From positions 39,252 through 103,251 of the forward strand of contig NZ_NMVQ01000009.1 in the NCBI RefSeq assembly GCF_002250625.1: 64,000 bases of DNA, written 5' to 3'. Made by a program: the position numbers and the translations under genes. How positions within the stretch are numbered: the stretch's first letter is position 1; each line of letters starts with the position of its first letter. This document shows, one piece after another, positions 16,067 through 25,361 of the stretch. The DNA is from Enemella dayhoffiae. Lineage in GTDB: Bacteria > Actinomycetota > Actinomycetes > Propionibacteriales > Propionibacteriaceae. The notes beneath the pieces were generated by a model. It searched no databases, was not told where the DNA came from, and saw only the letters and a program-made list of their open reading frames with translations.

Positions 16067-16538
16067 CCCCCGCGTAGTAGAGCTGCTGAACGCAGCGCTG
16101 ACCACCGAACTCACCGCGATCAACTCCTATTTCCTGACCGCGCGCATCCTCGACAATCGCGGATTCGGCAAGCTGGGCAAGGTCTTCTATGAGCTGTCCA
16201 TCGGCGAGATGAAGGACGCGGACGCGCTGATCGAGCGCATCCTGCTGTTCGACGGGCACCCCAACCTGCAGAAGCTCGACCCGCTCCAGGTGGGCGAGGA
16301 GCCCAAGGAGATGCTCGAACTCTCCCGAGACTGGGAATACAAGGCGGTCGACCAGTTCAACGACGCCGCCAACGAGTGCCACGAGCTCGGCGACCACGCC
16401 AGCGCCGCCGTCTTCGAGGAGATGGCCCGCGACGAGGAGGGGCACGCCGACTGGTTCGAGGGCCAGCTGGACGCCATCGCGCGGGTGGGCATCGAGAACT
16501 ACCTGGCCCAGCAGGTGCCCGTCGGCGAGGCCCCCTGA
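16053..16538 (+). CDS. bfr: Bacterioferritin
   Basis: The 161-residue four-helix protein stores iron in a 24-mer cage. Ferroxidase ligands E19, E52, E95, E128 and H131 and haem-ligand M53 are in place by alignment with E. coli Bfr. The remaining ligand, His54 of E. coli (motif EMKHAD), reads EMKDAD here, so Asp55 replaces histidine at the dinuclear centre. The ATG at 16053 follows GAGGAG and lies inside the end of bfd. The substitution may alter iron oxidation; the fold and haem site look intact. Confidence 0.92.
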   Translation: MKPRSPRVVELLNAALTTELTAINSYFLTARILDNRGFGKLGKVFYELSIGEMKDADALIERILLFDGHPNLQKLDPLQVGEEPKEMLELSRDWEYKAVDQFNDAANECHELGDHASAAVFEEMARDEEGHADWFEGQLDAIARVGIENYLAQQVPVGEAP

Positions 16539-16564
16539 GCCTCCCGGAGCAGCGGGGCAGGGTT

Positions 16565-16873
16565 TCAACTCAGCTCCACCCGGGCGTACCCGGCGAGGAT
16601 CCGCTGCAGCAGGTCTCCGTCGTCGAGCACCAGCTTGTCCAGCTCCCGCCAGCGCTGGTCATAGAGGGTGACGTCCGACCACGTGTTGTCGGTGATCTCG
16701 ATCCTGCTGCCGTTGGCGCTCACGTTCCACCGATTGGTACGCCGCGGGAACTCCCGCTCACTGACCAGCAGCTCGCGCCAGCGCCCGGCCACGACCGTGC
16801 GCCGGTCGAGCACGACCAGCCCGCGCTCATGGTGGCGTACCCCGATCCGGCGACGCCGCCCGAAGGCCTGCAT
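16565..16873 (-). CDS. Hypothetical protein
   Basis: No family is recognised for this 102-residue protein. It is rich in Arg, Trp and acidic residues (RWRELLVSEREFPRR, NTWSDVTLYDQRW), a composition more like a folded soluble domain than an antisense artefact. In another frame directly upstream (about 16875-16930) the minus strand encodes a hydrophobic stretch GLIAGLAIGVVGALIMLIHA, so the true gene might be a membrane-anchored protein with a frameshift, or that may be chance. It is divergent from hemL and close to its promoter. Confidence 0.45.
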   Translation of the reverse strand: MQAFGRRRRIGVRHHERGLVVLDRRTVVAGRWRELLVSEREFPRRTNRWNVSANGSRIEITDNTWSDVTLYDQRWRELDKLVLDDGDLLQRILAGYARVELS

Positions 16874-16964
16874 GGATCAGCATGATCAGGGCACCGACCA
16901 CGCCGATGGCCAACCCGGCGATCAGGCCGGTTCCCGGGTGGCGGGGCGCGTTGGTGCCGGCCGA

Positions 16965-16979
16965 TAGGATGCGTGGGTG
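16965..16979 (+). promoter_or_regulatory. hemL leaderless promoter
   Basis: TAGGAT at 16965-16970 is followed by six bases and then the GTG start of hemL. There is no room for a Shine-Dalgarno sequence, so the mRNA probably begins at the start codon. Unlike hemACDB, no Rex or iron box is visible here. Confidence 0.6.
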
Positions 16980-18290
16980 CAGACGACCCGATCCGCCGAC
17001 CTGTTCGAACGCGCCCAGCGAGTGATCCCCGGAGGGGTGAACTCACCGGTCCGGGCCTTCCAGTCGGTGGGTGGTACGCCGCGGTTCATCCAGCGCGCCT
17101 CGGGGCCCCACCTCTATGACGCCGACGGCAACCAGTACGTCGACCTGGTCTGCTCCTGGGGGCCGATGCTGCTGGGTCACGCCCACCCGTCGGTGCTCGC
17201 CGCCGTCGGCAAGGTGGCGGTCGACGGCACCTCCTTCGGCGCGCCGACCGAGGCCGAGGTCGAGCTGGCCGAGGAGATCATCGGGCGTACGCCGGTCGAG
17301 GAGGTACGCCTGGTCAGCTCGGGCACCGAGGCGACGATGAGCGTGCTCCGCCTGGCCCGTGGGATCACCGGCCGGGACAAGATCGTGAAGTTCGCCGGCT
17401 GCTATCACGGCCACGTCGACGCGCTGCTGGTCGCCGCCGGCTCGGGGGCGGCCACCCTCGGCCTGCCCGGCAGCCCCGGGGTCACCGCGGCGACCACCGC
17501 CGACACCCTGGTCTGCGAATACAACGATCGCGAGGCGGTACGCCGGTTCTTCGCCGAGCACGGCGACCAGATCGCCTGCGTGATCACCGAGGCCGCCGCC
17601 GGCAACATGGGCGTGGTCCCCCCGGCGGTCGGCGATGACGGGCAGAACTTCAACGCCTTCCTGCGCGACATCTGCCACGCCAACGGTGCCCTGTTCGTCT
17701 CCGATGAGGTGATGACCGGGTTCCGGGTGTCCCGCTCGGGCCAGTTCGGCCTCGACGGCGTACGCCCCGACCTGATGACCTTCGGCAAGGTGATGGGCGG
17801 CGGCTTCCCGGCCGCGGCGTTCGGCGGACGCGCCGAGCTGATGCAGCGACTCGCCCCGGCCGGTGACGTCTATCAGGCCGGCACCCTGTCCGGAAACCCG
17901 GTCGCCGTGGCCGCCGGGTTGACCACCCTGCGGTTGGCGACCGACGAGGTGTACGCCCACGTCGACGCCACCTCGGCGGCGCTGCAGGCGGAGGTCACCA
18001 ACGCCTTGTCCGCGTTCGGCGTACCCCACGTGATCCAGGCCGCCGGCAACCTGTTCAGCGTCTTCTTCACCCCCGACGAGTCGGTCACAGCGGTCCCGAA
18101 CTATGCCACCGCCAAGACCCAGCGCACCGACCGGTTCGCCGCCTTCTTCCACGCCATGCTGGACGCGGGGGTCTATCTGCCGCCCAGCGCCTACGAGGGG
18201 TGGTTCCTGTCACACACCCACGACGATGCGGCGCTGACGCGTATCGTTGAGGCATTGCCCAGGGCCGCCGCGGCGGCCTCCCGCGCCTGA
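16977..18290 (+). CDS. hemL: Glutamate-1-semialdehyde 2,1-aminomutase
   Basis: The 437-residue PLP enzyme converts glutamate-1-semialdehyde to 5-aminolevulinate, the step between HemA and HemB. The PLP lysine is in [11 protein letters not shown], with SSGTEATM and DEVMTGFR also conserved. Length and ends match the family. It begins a second haem block and precedes a histidine-phosphatase gene and the cytochrome c maturation genes, the same order as Rv0524-Rv0529. Confidence 0.96.
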   Translation: MQTTRSADLFERAQRVIPGGVNSPVRAFQSVGGTPRFIQRASGPHLYDADGNQYVDLVCSWGPMLLGHAHPSVLAAVGKVAVDGTSFGAPTEAEVELAEEIIGRTPVEEVRLVSSGTEATMSVLRLARGITGRDKIVKFAGCYHGHVDALLVAAGSGAATLGLPGSPGVTAATTADTLVCEYNDREAVRRFFAEHGDQIACVITEAAAGNMGVVPPAVGDDGQNFNAFLRDICHANGALFVSDEVMTGFRVSRSGQFGLDGVRPDLMTFGKVMGGGFPAAAFGGRAELMQRLAPAGDVYQAGTLSGNPVAVAAGLTTLRLATDEVYAHVDATSAALQAEVTNALSAFGVPHVIQAAGNLFSVFFTPDESVTAVPNYATAKTQRTDRFAAFFHAMLDAGVYLPPSAYEGWFLSHTHDDAALTRIVEALPRAAAAASRA

Positions 18291-18335
18291 CCCCGCCCGA
18301 CCACCGCCGACCAGAACTCCAGGAGCTCCCGCACC

Positions 18336-18992
18336 ATGTCGAAGGCCATCGTCCACCTGCTGCGCCACGGGCAGGTCGACAACCCGAACGGCGTCCTCTA
18401 TGAACGGCTGCCGGATTTCCACCTCTCCGACATCGGGCGCCAGATGGCCCAACGGATGGCCTCGCACACCGCCGAGTTCGACCTGGTGCACCTGCGCGTG
18501 TCGCCGCTGGAGCGGGCCCGGGAGACGCTGGCCCCGATCGCCGAGCTGCACGGGATCGAACCGGTGCTCGACGAGCGGGTGATCGAGGCCGGCAACAAGC
18601 TCGCCGGGCGGGTGTTCACCGGCAAGCTGACCCAGCTGCTGCAGCCGAGCGTGCTGCGCCGGCTCTACAACCCGCTGCGCCCGAGTTGGGGTGAGGCGTA
18701 CAAGGACATCGTCAAGCGGATGCGGCTGGCGATCGCCGACGCCGCCCAGGCCGCCGAGGGGCGCGAGGCGCTGATCGTGTCGCACCAGCTGCCGATCTGG
18801 ATGGCCCGGCTCGACGCCGAGGGCCGCTCTCTGGTGCACGACCCGCGCAAACGCCAGTGCACCCTGGCCAGCCTGACCTCGTTCACCGTGGTCGACGGAC
18901 GGGTCACCCGGGTGGACTATGCCGAGCCGTGCATCGATCTGGTCCCGGTCAAGGACACCCGGCGTTCGAAGAAGTTCGTCGCGGGGGCCTGA
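18336..18992 (+). CDS. Histidine phosphatase family protein
   Basis: The 218-residue protein has the catalytic LLRHGQV motif near residue 9, the RARET segment and a late VSHQLP, all typical of the phosphoglycerate mutase-like branch. Its substrate is unknown. It sits between hemL and the cytochrome c biogenesis genes as in mycobacteria (Rv0525 position). The ATG has CAGGAG upstream at a suitable distance. Confidence 0.88.
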   Translation: MSKAIVHLLRHGQVDNPNGVLYERLPDFHLSDIGRQMAQRMASHTAEFDLVHLRVSPLERARETLAPIAELHGIEPVLDERVIEAGNKLAGRVFTGKLTQLLQPSVLRRLYNPLRPSWGEAYKDIVKRMRLAIADAAQAAEGREALIVSHQLPIWMARLDAEGRSLVHDPRKRQCTLASLTSFTVVDGRVTRVDYAEPCIDLVPVKDTRRSKKFVAGA

Positions 18993-18995
18993 GGG

Positions 18996-19589
18996 GTGGC
19001 TTCGACTCACTGGTGGCGTCCACTCCGGCGCAGCGCTCTCGCGGCGACCGCGCTGGCGCTGGCGCTGAGCGGCTGCGCGGGGGCGAATCCGGTGTCCTCA
19101 GGTGGGGGCGGTTCGGGCTTCGTGGCCGGCAGCACCGGGCTGACCAGGGTCCCGGTCGACCAGCGCAAGCCCGCCCCGACCGCCACCGGTACCGGGCTGG
19201 AGGGTGAGCAGCTGACCACCGCCCACTCCGGCAAGGTGGTGGTGATCAACGTCTGGGGTTCCTGGTGCGCGCCGTGTCGCAAGGAGGCGCCCGATCTGGT
19301 CGCGGCCTACCAGCAGACCAAGGACACCGCGGTCTTCCTCGGCATCGACACCCGCGACCCCGACCCGGCCCCCGCGCAGGCCTTCGTCCGCACCTTCGGC
19401 ATCCCCTACCCCTCGATCTACGACCCCGAGGGCCGCACCCTGCTGCAGTTCTCCGGTGAGCTGCCGCCCTCGGGCATCCCCAGCACCCTGGTCATCGACC
19501 CGCAGGGCCGGGTGGCGGCTCGGGTGATCGGCACGGTCGACACCACCACCCTGGTCGGGCTGGTCAACGACACCGCGGCGGGGAAGTGA
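18996..19589 (+). CDS. TlpA/ResA-like thioredoxin lipoprotein
   Basis: The 197-residue protein has a signal peptide ending in a lipobox (LALSGCAG), then a thioredoxin fold with WCAPC at the active site and the cis-proline segment GIPSTLVID. It should be anchored outside the membrane and reduce apocytochrome c cysteines before haem attachment, taking electrons from CcdA encoded next. The GTG start lies 4 bases after the previous stop. It overlaps ccdA by 4 bases. Confidence 0.9.
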   Translation: MASTHWWRPLRRSALAATALALALSGCAGANPVSSGGGGSGFVAGSTGLTRVPVDQRKPAPTATGTGLEGEQLTTAHSGKVVVINVWGSWCAPCRKEAPDLVAAYQQTKDTAVFLGIDTRDPDPAPAQAFVRTFGIPYPSIYDPEGRTLLQFSGELPPSGIPSTLVIDPQGRVAARVIGTVDTTTLVGLVNDTAAGK

Positions 19590-20362
19590 ACGGCGCCATG
19601 CTGCCGTTCGAGATCGGTGACTGGGCCGCCAACGCGGCCGGCGGGACACTGCTGCTGGCCGTCCCGGTGGCGGTCCTCGCCGGGCTGGTCTCGTTCTTCT
19701 CCCCGTGCGTGCTGCCGCTGCTGCCGGGTTACCTGTCGTACGCCACCGGGCTGAGCGCCGCCGACGTGATCGAAGAGCGCGGCAGCCGGCACCGGATGCT
19801 GCTCGGCAGCCTGGGTTTCGTGCTCGGCTTCGCGCTCTTCTTCGTCGCCACCGGGGCGCTGCTCGGCGGCCTGGGCACGCTACTGTTGAGCTATGCCCGC
19901 CCGCTGACGATCGTGCTCGGGGTGCTGGCGATCCTGCTCGGGTTGATCTTCGCCGGCGTGGTACCGCTGGGGCAGCGGGAGCTGCGGATCCACCGGATGC
20001 CGAAGGTGGGGGTCGCCTTCTCCCCGGTGCTCGGACTGCTCTTCGGTCTCGGCTGGACGCCCTGCATCGGGCCGACGCTGTCGGTGGTGCTGACCCTGGC
20101 GCTGAACGAGGGTTCCGCGGTCCGCGGCGCGCTGCTCTCCCTGGCGTACGCCCTGGGGCTCGGCATCCCGTTCGTGCTGGCCGCGATCGCGTTCACCCGG
20201 ATGAAGCCGGTGGTGGCCTTCGTCCGCCGGCATCAGCTCGCGCTGCTGCGTCTCGGCGGGGCCATGATGGTGCTGGTCGGGATCCTGCTGATCACCGGTT
20301 GGTGGGACGCGCTGATGGGCGTGGTCCGGCAGTGGGCCCTGAGTTTCGGAACGGTGATCTGA
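19586..20362 (+). CDS. ccdA: Cytochrome c biogenesis protein CcdA
   Basis: The 258-residue membrane protein has six predicted helices and the two conserved cysteine segments, FFSPCVLPLLPGY and GWTPCIGPT. It moves reducing power from cytoplasmic thioredoxin across the membrane to the TlpA-like lipoprotein. GTG 19586 overlaps the upstream stop; ATG 19598 is an in-frame alternative. It is directly followed by resB. Confidence 0.94.
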   Translation: MNGAMLPFEIGDWAANAAGGTLLLAVPVAVLAGLVSFFSPCVLPLLPGYLSYATGLSAADVIEERGSRHRMLLGSLGFVLGFALFFVATGALLGGLGTLLLSYARPLTIVLGVLAILLGLIFAGVVPLGQRELRIHRMPKVGVAFSPVLGLLFGLGWTPCIGPTLSVVLTLALNEGSAVRGALLSLAYALGLGIPFVLAAIAFTRMKPVVAFVRRHQLALLRLGGAMMVLVGILLITGWWDALMGVVRQWALSFGTVI

Positions 20363-21886
20363 TTGGCCGAACGTGGCGCGGGAACCCTTACCCCGTTGGA
20401 ATTCCTGCGGTTCTGCTGGACCCAGCTGACCTCGATGCGGACCGCGTTGACGCTGCTGTTCGTCGGCGCGCTCGCCGCGATCCCCGGCGGTCTGCTGCCG
20501 CAGCGGCCCACCTCGCCGCTGAAGGTCAAGGCGTACCTCGATGAGAACCCGAAGGTCGGCGCGATCTATGACAAGCTCGGTTTCTTCGACGCCTACACCT
20601 CACCCTGGTTCTCGGCGATCTATCTGCTGCTGTTGGTGTCCCTGGTCGGTTGCATCATTCCGCGGATCATGACCTATGCCAGAGCGGTCCGGGCGAAGCC
20701 GGTGCCGACACCGCGGAACCTGACCCGGCTGCCCGCCTCCACCATCGTCCCCGCCGGTGCGGATCCGCTGGATCGGGCCGAGGAATTCCTGCGGGGCAAG
20801 AGATTCCGGATCCGGCGCGACGACGCCGACGCCAGCATCTCCGCCGAACGCGGTTACCTGCGGGAGTTTGGCAATCTGGTCTTCCACACCTCGCTGGTCT
20901 TCATCCTGCTCGGTATCGCGGTCGGGGTGCTCTTCGGCTATCGCGGCACCTCGACGGTGCTGGTCGGCAGCGGCTTCTCCAACAACCTCAGCCAGTACGA
21001 CGACATCCGCTCCGGGGCGGCCTTCACCGACCAGGACCTGCCACCGTTCTCGGTGCTGATCGACCGGTTCGACGTGCGCTTCGAGACCGGGCCGGTGAAC
21101 ACCGGCCAGCCGACCGATTTCACCGCCCTGGTGCGCGTTGTCGACAGCCCCGGCGCGGCACCGCGGAATGCGGTGATCAAGGTGAACCAGCCGATCGATG
21201 TCGCCGGCGCCGAGGTGCACCTGCTCGGCCACGGCTACGCACCCAAGGTCACCGTCCGCGACGGCCAGGGCAACGTGGCCTGGTCGGGTCCGGTGATCTT
21301 CCTGCCCCAGGACGGCACCTTCTACTCGATCGGCGTGGTCAAGGCGCCCGACGCCCGGCCCGAGCGGCTCGCCTTCGAGGGCATCTTCGTGCCCACCGCG
21401 CCCGTCGACTCGGCGATGCCACGCTCGTTGTTCCCCGACGCCTACAACCCGGCGCTGTTCCTGAACGCCTGGGTCGGGCCGCCGCGGGTCGAGGACGGCG
21501 TACCGGAGAACGTCTACTCCCTCGACAAGCGCGGAATGACCCAGCTCACCCGGCCGAACGGCGACCTGCTGCGCCAGCGGCTCAGACAGGGCGAGACCTG
21601 GACGCTGCCCGAGGGCCGCGGCTCGATCAGCTTCGACGGCTACCAGCGCTGGGTCACCCTGCAGGTCTCGAGCACTCCCGGGATGTGGCTCACCCTCACC
21701 TCGGTGATGATCGGCGTCGCGGGGCTGTGTCTGTCGCTGTTCGTCCGGCCACGCCGGCTCTGGATCCGGGTACGCCCGGACGGGACCGCCGAGGTCGCCG
21801 GCCTGGACCGGGCCGATGCCCGGACCGGGCTGGAGGACGATGTCCTCGGACTGGCCGATGCGGTCGAAGACGGCAAGACGGATTAG
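20363..21886 (+). CDS. resB: Cytochrome c biogenesis protein ResB
   Basis: The 507-residue protein has three N-terminal membrane segments, a large extracytoplasmic domain and a final helix (MWLTLTSVMIGVAGLCLSLF), the ResB/Ccs1 layout. With CcsB it forms the system II haem lyase. The TTG start follows the ccdA stop with no gap. The segment LREFGNLVFHTSL contains the conserved histidine region of the family. Confidence 0.93.
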   Translation: MAERGAGTLTPLEFLRFCWTQLTSMRTALTLLFVGALAAIPGGLLPQRPTSPLKVKAYLDENPKVGAIYDKLGFFDAYTSPWFSAIYLLLLVSLVGCIIPRIMTYARAVRAKPVPTPRNLTRLPASTIVPAGADPLDRAEEFLRGKRFRIRRDDADASISAERGYLREFGNLVFHTSLVFILLGIAVGVLFGYRGTSTVLVGSGFSNNLSQYDDIRSGAAFTDQDLPPFSVLIDRFDVRFETGPVNTGQPTDFTALVRVVDSPGAAPRNAVIKVNQPIDVAGAEVHLLGHGYAPKVTVRDGQGNVAWSGPVIFLPQDGTFYSIGVVKAPDARPERLAFEGIFVPTAPVDSAMPRSLFPDAYNPALFLNAWVGPPRVEDGVPENVYSLDKRGMTQLTRPNGDLLRQRLRQGETWTLPEGRGSISFDGYQRWVTLQVSSTPGMWLTLTSVMIGVAGLCLSLFVRPRRLWIRVRPDGTAEVAGLDRADARTGLEDDVLGLADAVEDGKTD

Positions 21887-21907
21887 ATTGGCGGCTGGGA
21901 GGACGCA

Positions 21908-22891
21908 ATGGACTACAGCAACTATTCGATGCTGGCGATGGTCACCGCCGCGGTGGTCTACCTGCTGGCGGTGTTCGCACACGCCGCGGAGTGGGCCTCG
22001 GCGAAGAACGCGAGCGCCCCGGTGGTGCGCCGCCGACGGCTCCGGGACCGGGTGCTCGTCGGGGCCGGCGCCGCCGGCGCCGACACCGAGGCTCCGCAGG
22101 ACCCGCCACCGGCCGAGCAGGGCGAGTCGGAGAAGGACCGGCTGCGGACCGACAAGTTCGGCCGGATCGGGATCGCGCTCACCGTGGTCGCACTGATCTG
22201 CAACGTGATCGGGGTGGTGCTCCGCGGGCTGGCGGCCGACCGGCTGCCGTGGGGCAACATGTACGAGTTCTCCACCACCTCGATGATCTTCGCGGTGACC
22301 GCGTACCTGGTCGCCGCCACCCGCTTCACCATGCGCTGGCTCGGGCTGCCGGTGACCATGTTCGCGACCATCGCGCTCGGCCTGGCGGTCACCGTCTTCT
22401 ACGTCGACATCGGCCCGCTGCAACCCTCGCTGCACTCGATCTGGTTCGCCTTCCACATCCTCGCCGCGACCATCGCCGGGGCCGCGTTCACCGTCGGCGG
22501 TGCTGCCTCGGTGCTCTATCTGATCCGCTCCCGAGCCGAGCAGCGCAACGAGGTGATCCGCGGCTACCTGGCCAAGCTGCCGAGCGCGGAGAAGATCGAC
22601 ACGGTGGCGTACTCCCTGCTCGCCTTCGCCTTCCCGCTGTTCACCTTCGTGATCTGTGCGGGCGCCATCTGGGCCCAGTACGCCTGGGGCCGCTACTGGG
22701 GTTGGGATCCCAAGGAGACCTGGTCGCTGGTCACCTGGGTGATCTACGCCTGCTATCTGCACGCCCGCTCGACCGCCGGCTGGAAGGGCAAGCGGGCCGC
22801 GATCATCGCGATCATCGGGATGGTCTCGTTCTGGTGGAACTTCGTCGGGATCAACCTGCTGGTCTCTGGCCTGCACTCCTACGCGAAGTGA
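21908..22891 (+). CDS. ccsB: Cytochrome c biogenesis protein CcsB (CcsA/ResC)
   Basis: The 327-residue multi-helix protein contains the tryptophan-rich haem-handling motif WGRYWGWDPKETWSLVTW and flanking histidines. A long charged linker follows the first helix. It binds and exports haem, joining it to apocytochrome c together with ResB. The ATG has GGAGG upstream and its stop overlaps the transporter gene by 4 bases. Confidence 0.95.
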   Translation: MDYSNYSMLAMVTAAVVYLLAVFAHAAEWASAKNASAPVVRRRRLRDRVLVGAGAAGADTEAPQDPPPAEQGESEKDRLRTDKFGRIGIALTVVALICNVIGVVLRGLAADRLPWGNMYEFSTTSMIFAVTAYLVAATRFTMRWLGLPVTMFATIALGLAVTVFYVDIGPLQPSLHSIWFAFHILAATIAGAAFTVGGAASVLYLIRSRAEQRNEVIRGYLAKLPSAEKIDTVAYSLLAFAFPLFTFVICAGAIWAQYAWGRYWGWDPKETWSLVTWVIYACYLHARSTAGWKGKRAAIIAIIGMVSFWWNFVGINLLVSGLHSYAK

Positions 22892-24141
22892 GCGCGGCGC
22901 CCGGCCCGGGCGATGAAGAGACGCACGACGAGGGCGAGCGCCGTTCCGAGCACCCAGGTCTGCGGGTCACGCTGATCCTGGCCCTGCTGTCGATGTTCGG
23001 CCCGTTCACCACCGACACCATCTTCCCCGCGTTCCAGAGCATGGGCGTGCAGTTCCAGGTGGACGCCGCCGCGATGCAGCAGGTGACCAGCGTCTACATG
23101 CTTGCCTTCGCCGGGATGAGCCTGTTCCACGGGCCGCTGTCCGACGCGCTCGGCCGCCGCCCGGTGATCATCGCCTCGACCGCGGTCTTCGCGCTGGCCT
23201 CCGTCGGCTGTGCGCTGGCGCCCAGCCTGCCGGTGCTGCTGTTCTTCCGCGCTATCCAGGGCCTGTGCGCCGGCGGTGGCACGATCGTCGCCCGAGCGGT
23301 GATCCCGGATCTGATGACCGGGCCCGCGGCCCAGCGGGCAATGGGGCAGGTGCAGATGATCTTCGGGTTGGCCCCGGCGGCAGCCCCGATCCTGGGCGGC
23401 TGGCTGCTCAAGCTCGGGCCGTGGCCGGTCATCTTCTGGTTCCTCGCCGTCTATGGCGTGGTGTGCCTGATCAGCGCCGCCTCCCTCCCCGAATCCCACC
23501 CGCGCGAACGGCGTACGCCCCTGCACCCGACCCGGGTGCTGAAGTCGCTGTCCGGCGTGCTCACCAGCCTCAGCTTCCTGCGGATGGCGCTGGCCGCCGG
23601 GCTGGGCTTCGGTGGGGTGTTCACGTACATCGGCGGGGCGCCGCTGTTCGTGGTGAACCTGCTCGGCAAGGGGGAGCGGGACTTCTGGATCCTGTTCGTT
23701 CCGCTGATCATCGGCATCATCTCCGGCTCCTGGACCTCCGGTCGGCTGGCCGCCCACTGGAGCCGGGACAAGGTGATCAGCCTCGGTTTCGTGGTCGCCC
23801 TGATCGGTGCCCTGCTGAATGTGCTGCAGGCCGCGCTGCACGCCCCGCCGCTGCCGTTCGCCGTGCTCGGGATCGGGGTGATGTCGTTCGGGATGATGAT
23901 GCAGCTGCCCGCGATCCAGCTCCGGATGATGGACCACTTCCCCGACCGGCGCGGCGCGGTCGCCTCCGGTTCCGGCTTCCTGCAACTGCTGCTCGGGGCC
24001 GCGGTGACCGCCTTCGTCGCCCCGCACGTGGCCGGTTCGCTGCTGCAGTTCGCGATCGGTTCGCTGTGCGTGTTCGCGGCCGGCGGGCTGTTCTGGTGCT
24101 GGCACCTGATCAGCGTGCGCAGCAGCGGAACACACCCCTGA
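22888..24141 (+). CDS. MFS drug-resistance transporter (Bcr/CflA-like)
   Basis: The 417-residue protein has twelve predicted helices, a GPLSDALGRRPVI loop 2-3 motif A and a LFFRAIQGLCAGGG motif C, placing it in the DHA1 antiporters near Bcr/CflA. It probably exports a small molecule using the proton gradient. The GTG start overlaps the ccsB stop (GTGA). It is not part of the conserved cytochrome operon in other genomes as far as I recall, so its position may be recent. Confidence 0.85.
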   Translation: MSAAPGPGDEETHDEGERRSEHPGLRVTLILALLSMFGPFTTDTIFPAFQSMGVQFQVDAAAMQQVTSVYMLAFAGMSLFHGPLSDALGRRPVIIASTAVFALASVGCALAPSLPVLLFFRAIQGLCAGGGTIVARAVIPDLMTGPAAQRAMGQVQMIFGLAPAAAPILGGWLLKLGPWPVIFWFLAVYGVVCLISAASLPESHPRERRTPLHPTRVLKSLSGVLTSLSFLRMALAAGLGFGGVFTYIGGAPLFVVNLLGKGERDFWILFVPLIIGIISGSWTSGRLAAHWSRDKVISLGFVVALIGALLNVLQAALHAPPLPFAVLGIGVMSFGMMMQLPAIQLRMMDHFPDRRGAVASGSGFLQLLLGAAVTAFVAPHVAGSLLQFAIGSLCVFAAGGLFWCWHLISVRSSGTHP

Positions 24142-24168
24142 CCGGTACGCGCCGCGGGACAATGGGGC

Positions 24169-24541
24169 GTGAGCATGATCGTCAAGCAACCGCTGACCGG
24201 ACCGGCCACCTGGCGCGGCGCTGACCTGGCCGGGGTCACCGACTGGCTGCACGTGCTCAGCGCCGACGAGCTCGACGAGCTCGACCGGGCCCTCGCCCAC
24301 GTCCGCGACGCCGGGCGTACGCCGCCCCGGCTGACCCGCGACGACTTCCCCCTGCCCACCCTCTCGAGCCGCCTGCAGGCGTACGCCGACGAACTCGAGA
24401 ACGGGCGCGGCTTCGCGGTGCTGCGCGGACTGCCCGTCGACCGCTATCCGGATACCGACCTGGCTGAAGATGCCGAACGCCCGCACCTTGGCGCCGGAGT
24501 TTCCCGGCCGCAACGGGTTCCCGATCCCGGCGCTCGTCTGA
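24169..24541 (+). pseudogene. Deleted TauD/TfdA-family dioxygenase remnant
   Basis: From GTG 24169 about 100 residues match the N terminus of a TauD/TfdA-like protein (ending GFAVLRGLPVDRYPDTDL). At about 24465 the frame changes, and the other frame reads LKMPNARTLAPEFPGRNGF to a TGA at 24539, which looks like the C-terminal tail of the same family. The catalytic middle of roughly 180 residues is missing. This is an internal deletion with a frame change. The remaining reading frame would run into the neighbouring SDR gene antisense. Confidence 0.7.
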
Positions 24542-24544
24542 GCC

Positions 24545-25351
24545 TCAGCGCCGCCGGCGCGGCTGGGCGTACAGCTTGCTGATCGGCAGCACGATCCGCA
24601 CCGGCAGCATCTGCGACAGCTTGGCCAGCACCGCGTTGGCGCCGCCGTCGACCACGCTCGGCTGGTTGCGATAGAGCGCGCGGAAGGTGGACTGCACCAC
24701 CTGCTCGGGGGTACGCCGCCAGGTCATCGCGTCGGGCTCGCCGGTGTTGACGAAGAAGTCGGTGTCGGTCGGGCCGGGGCACACCGCGACCACGCGGACA
24801 CCGGTCCCGGCCGTCTCGGACCACAACGCCTGGCTCAGGCTCAGCAGATACGACTTCGTGGCGGCGTACACCGCCATCGACGGGATCGGTTGGTACGCCG
24901 CAGCACTCGCCACGTTGACCACCGCGCCGTAGCCGCGCTCCAACATCCCGGGCAGCAGGTGCCGCGCCAGGTGGGTCGGGGCCACGCAGTTCAGCTCGAC
25001 CTCGCGGGTGACCCGGTCGGTGTCGTGCTCGACGAAGCGGCCGGCGCTGCCGAAGCCGGCGTTGTTCACCAGCACGCTGATCGGGGTGCCCAGGTCGTCG
25101 ACCTCCTTGAGCAGCCGGATCCGGGCGGCGGCGGCGGTCAGGTCGGCGGGCAGCACGCTGACCCGGCGCCCGTGCCGCTCGCGCAGCCGCTTGGCCTGCG
25201 CGTCCAGCGTCTCTTTGCGGCGGGCAGTGAGCAGCAGGTCCATCCCGCTGCGGGCCAGGAAATCGGCGAATTGGGCGCCGAGCCCGGCGGAGGCCCCGGT
25301 CACCAGGGCGGTACCACGCAACGGAAAGGACGTCCCCGAAACAACGCTCAT
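24545..25351 (-). CDS. Short-chain dehydrogenase/reductase
   Basis: The 268-residue protein has the classical SDR motifs: TGASAGLG, NNAGFG, and YAATK with catalytic Tyr and Lys, plus the CPGPTDT segment after the active site. The C terminus (ISKLYAQPRRRR) is basic. The substrate is unknown. ATG 25351 lies seven bases after TAGGGT, consistent with a leaderless mRNA, which decides against the GTG three codons upstream. Confidence 0.88.
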   Translation of the reverse strand: MSVVSGTSFPLRGTALVTGASAGLGAQFADFLARSGMDLLLTARRKETLDAQAKRLRERHGRRVSVLPADLTAAAARIRLLKEVDDLGTPISVLVNNAGFGSAGRFVEHDTDRVTREVELNCVAPTHLARHLLPGMLERGYGAVVNVASAAAYQPIPSMAVYAATKSYLLSLSQALWSETAGTGVRVVAVCPGPTDTDFFVNTGEPDAMTWRRTPEQVVQSTFRALYRNQPSVVDGGANAVLAKLSQMLPVRIVLPISKLYAQPRRRR

Positions 25352-25361
25352 GGGCGCCACC

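Noticed and set aside
16874..16940. Hydrophobic frame upstream of the small minus-strand gene as a separate membrane protein
   Set aside because: It has no start codon of its own, ends after a few dozen residues and overlaps the hemL promoter; kept only as a remark on the neighbouring gene.
22879..24513. Long minus-strand frame opposite the MFS transporter
   Set aside because: His/Gln/Arg-rich antisense artefact; the plus strand has clear MFS motifs.
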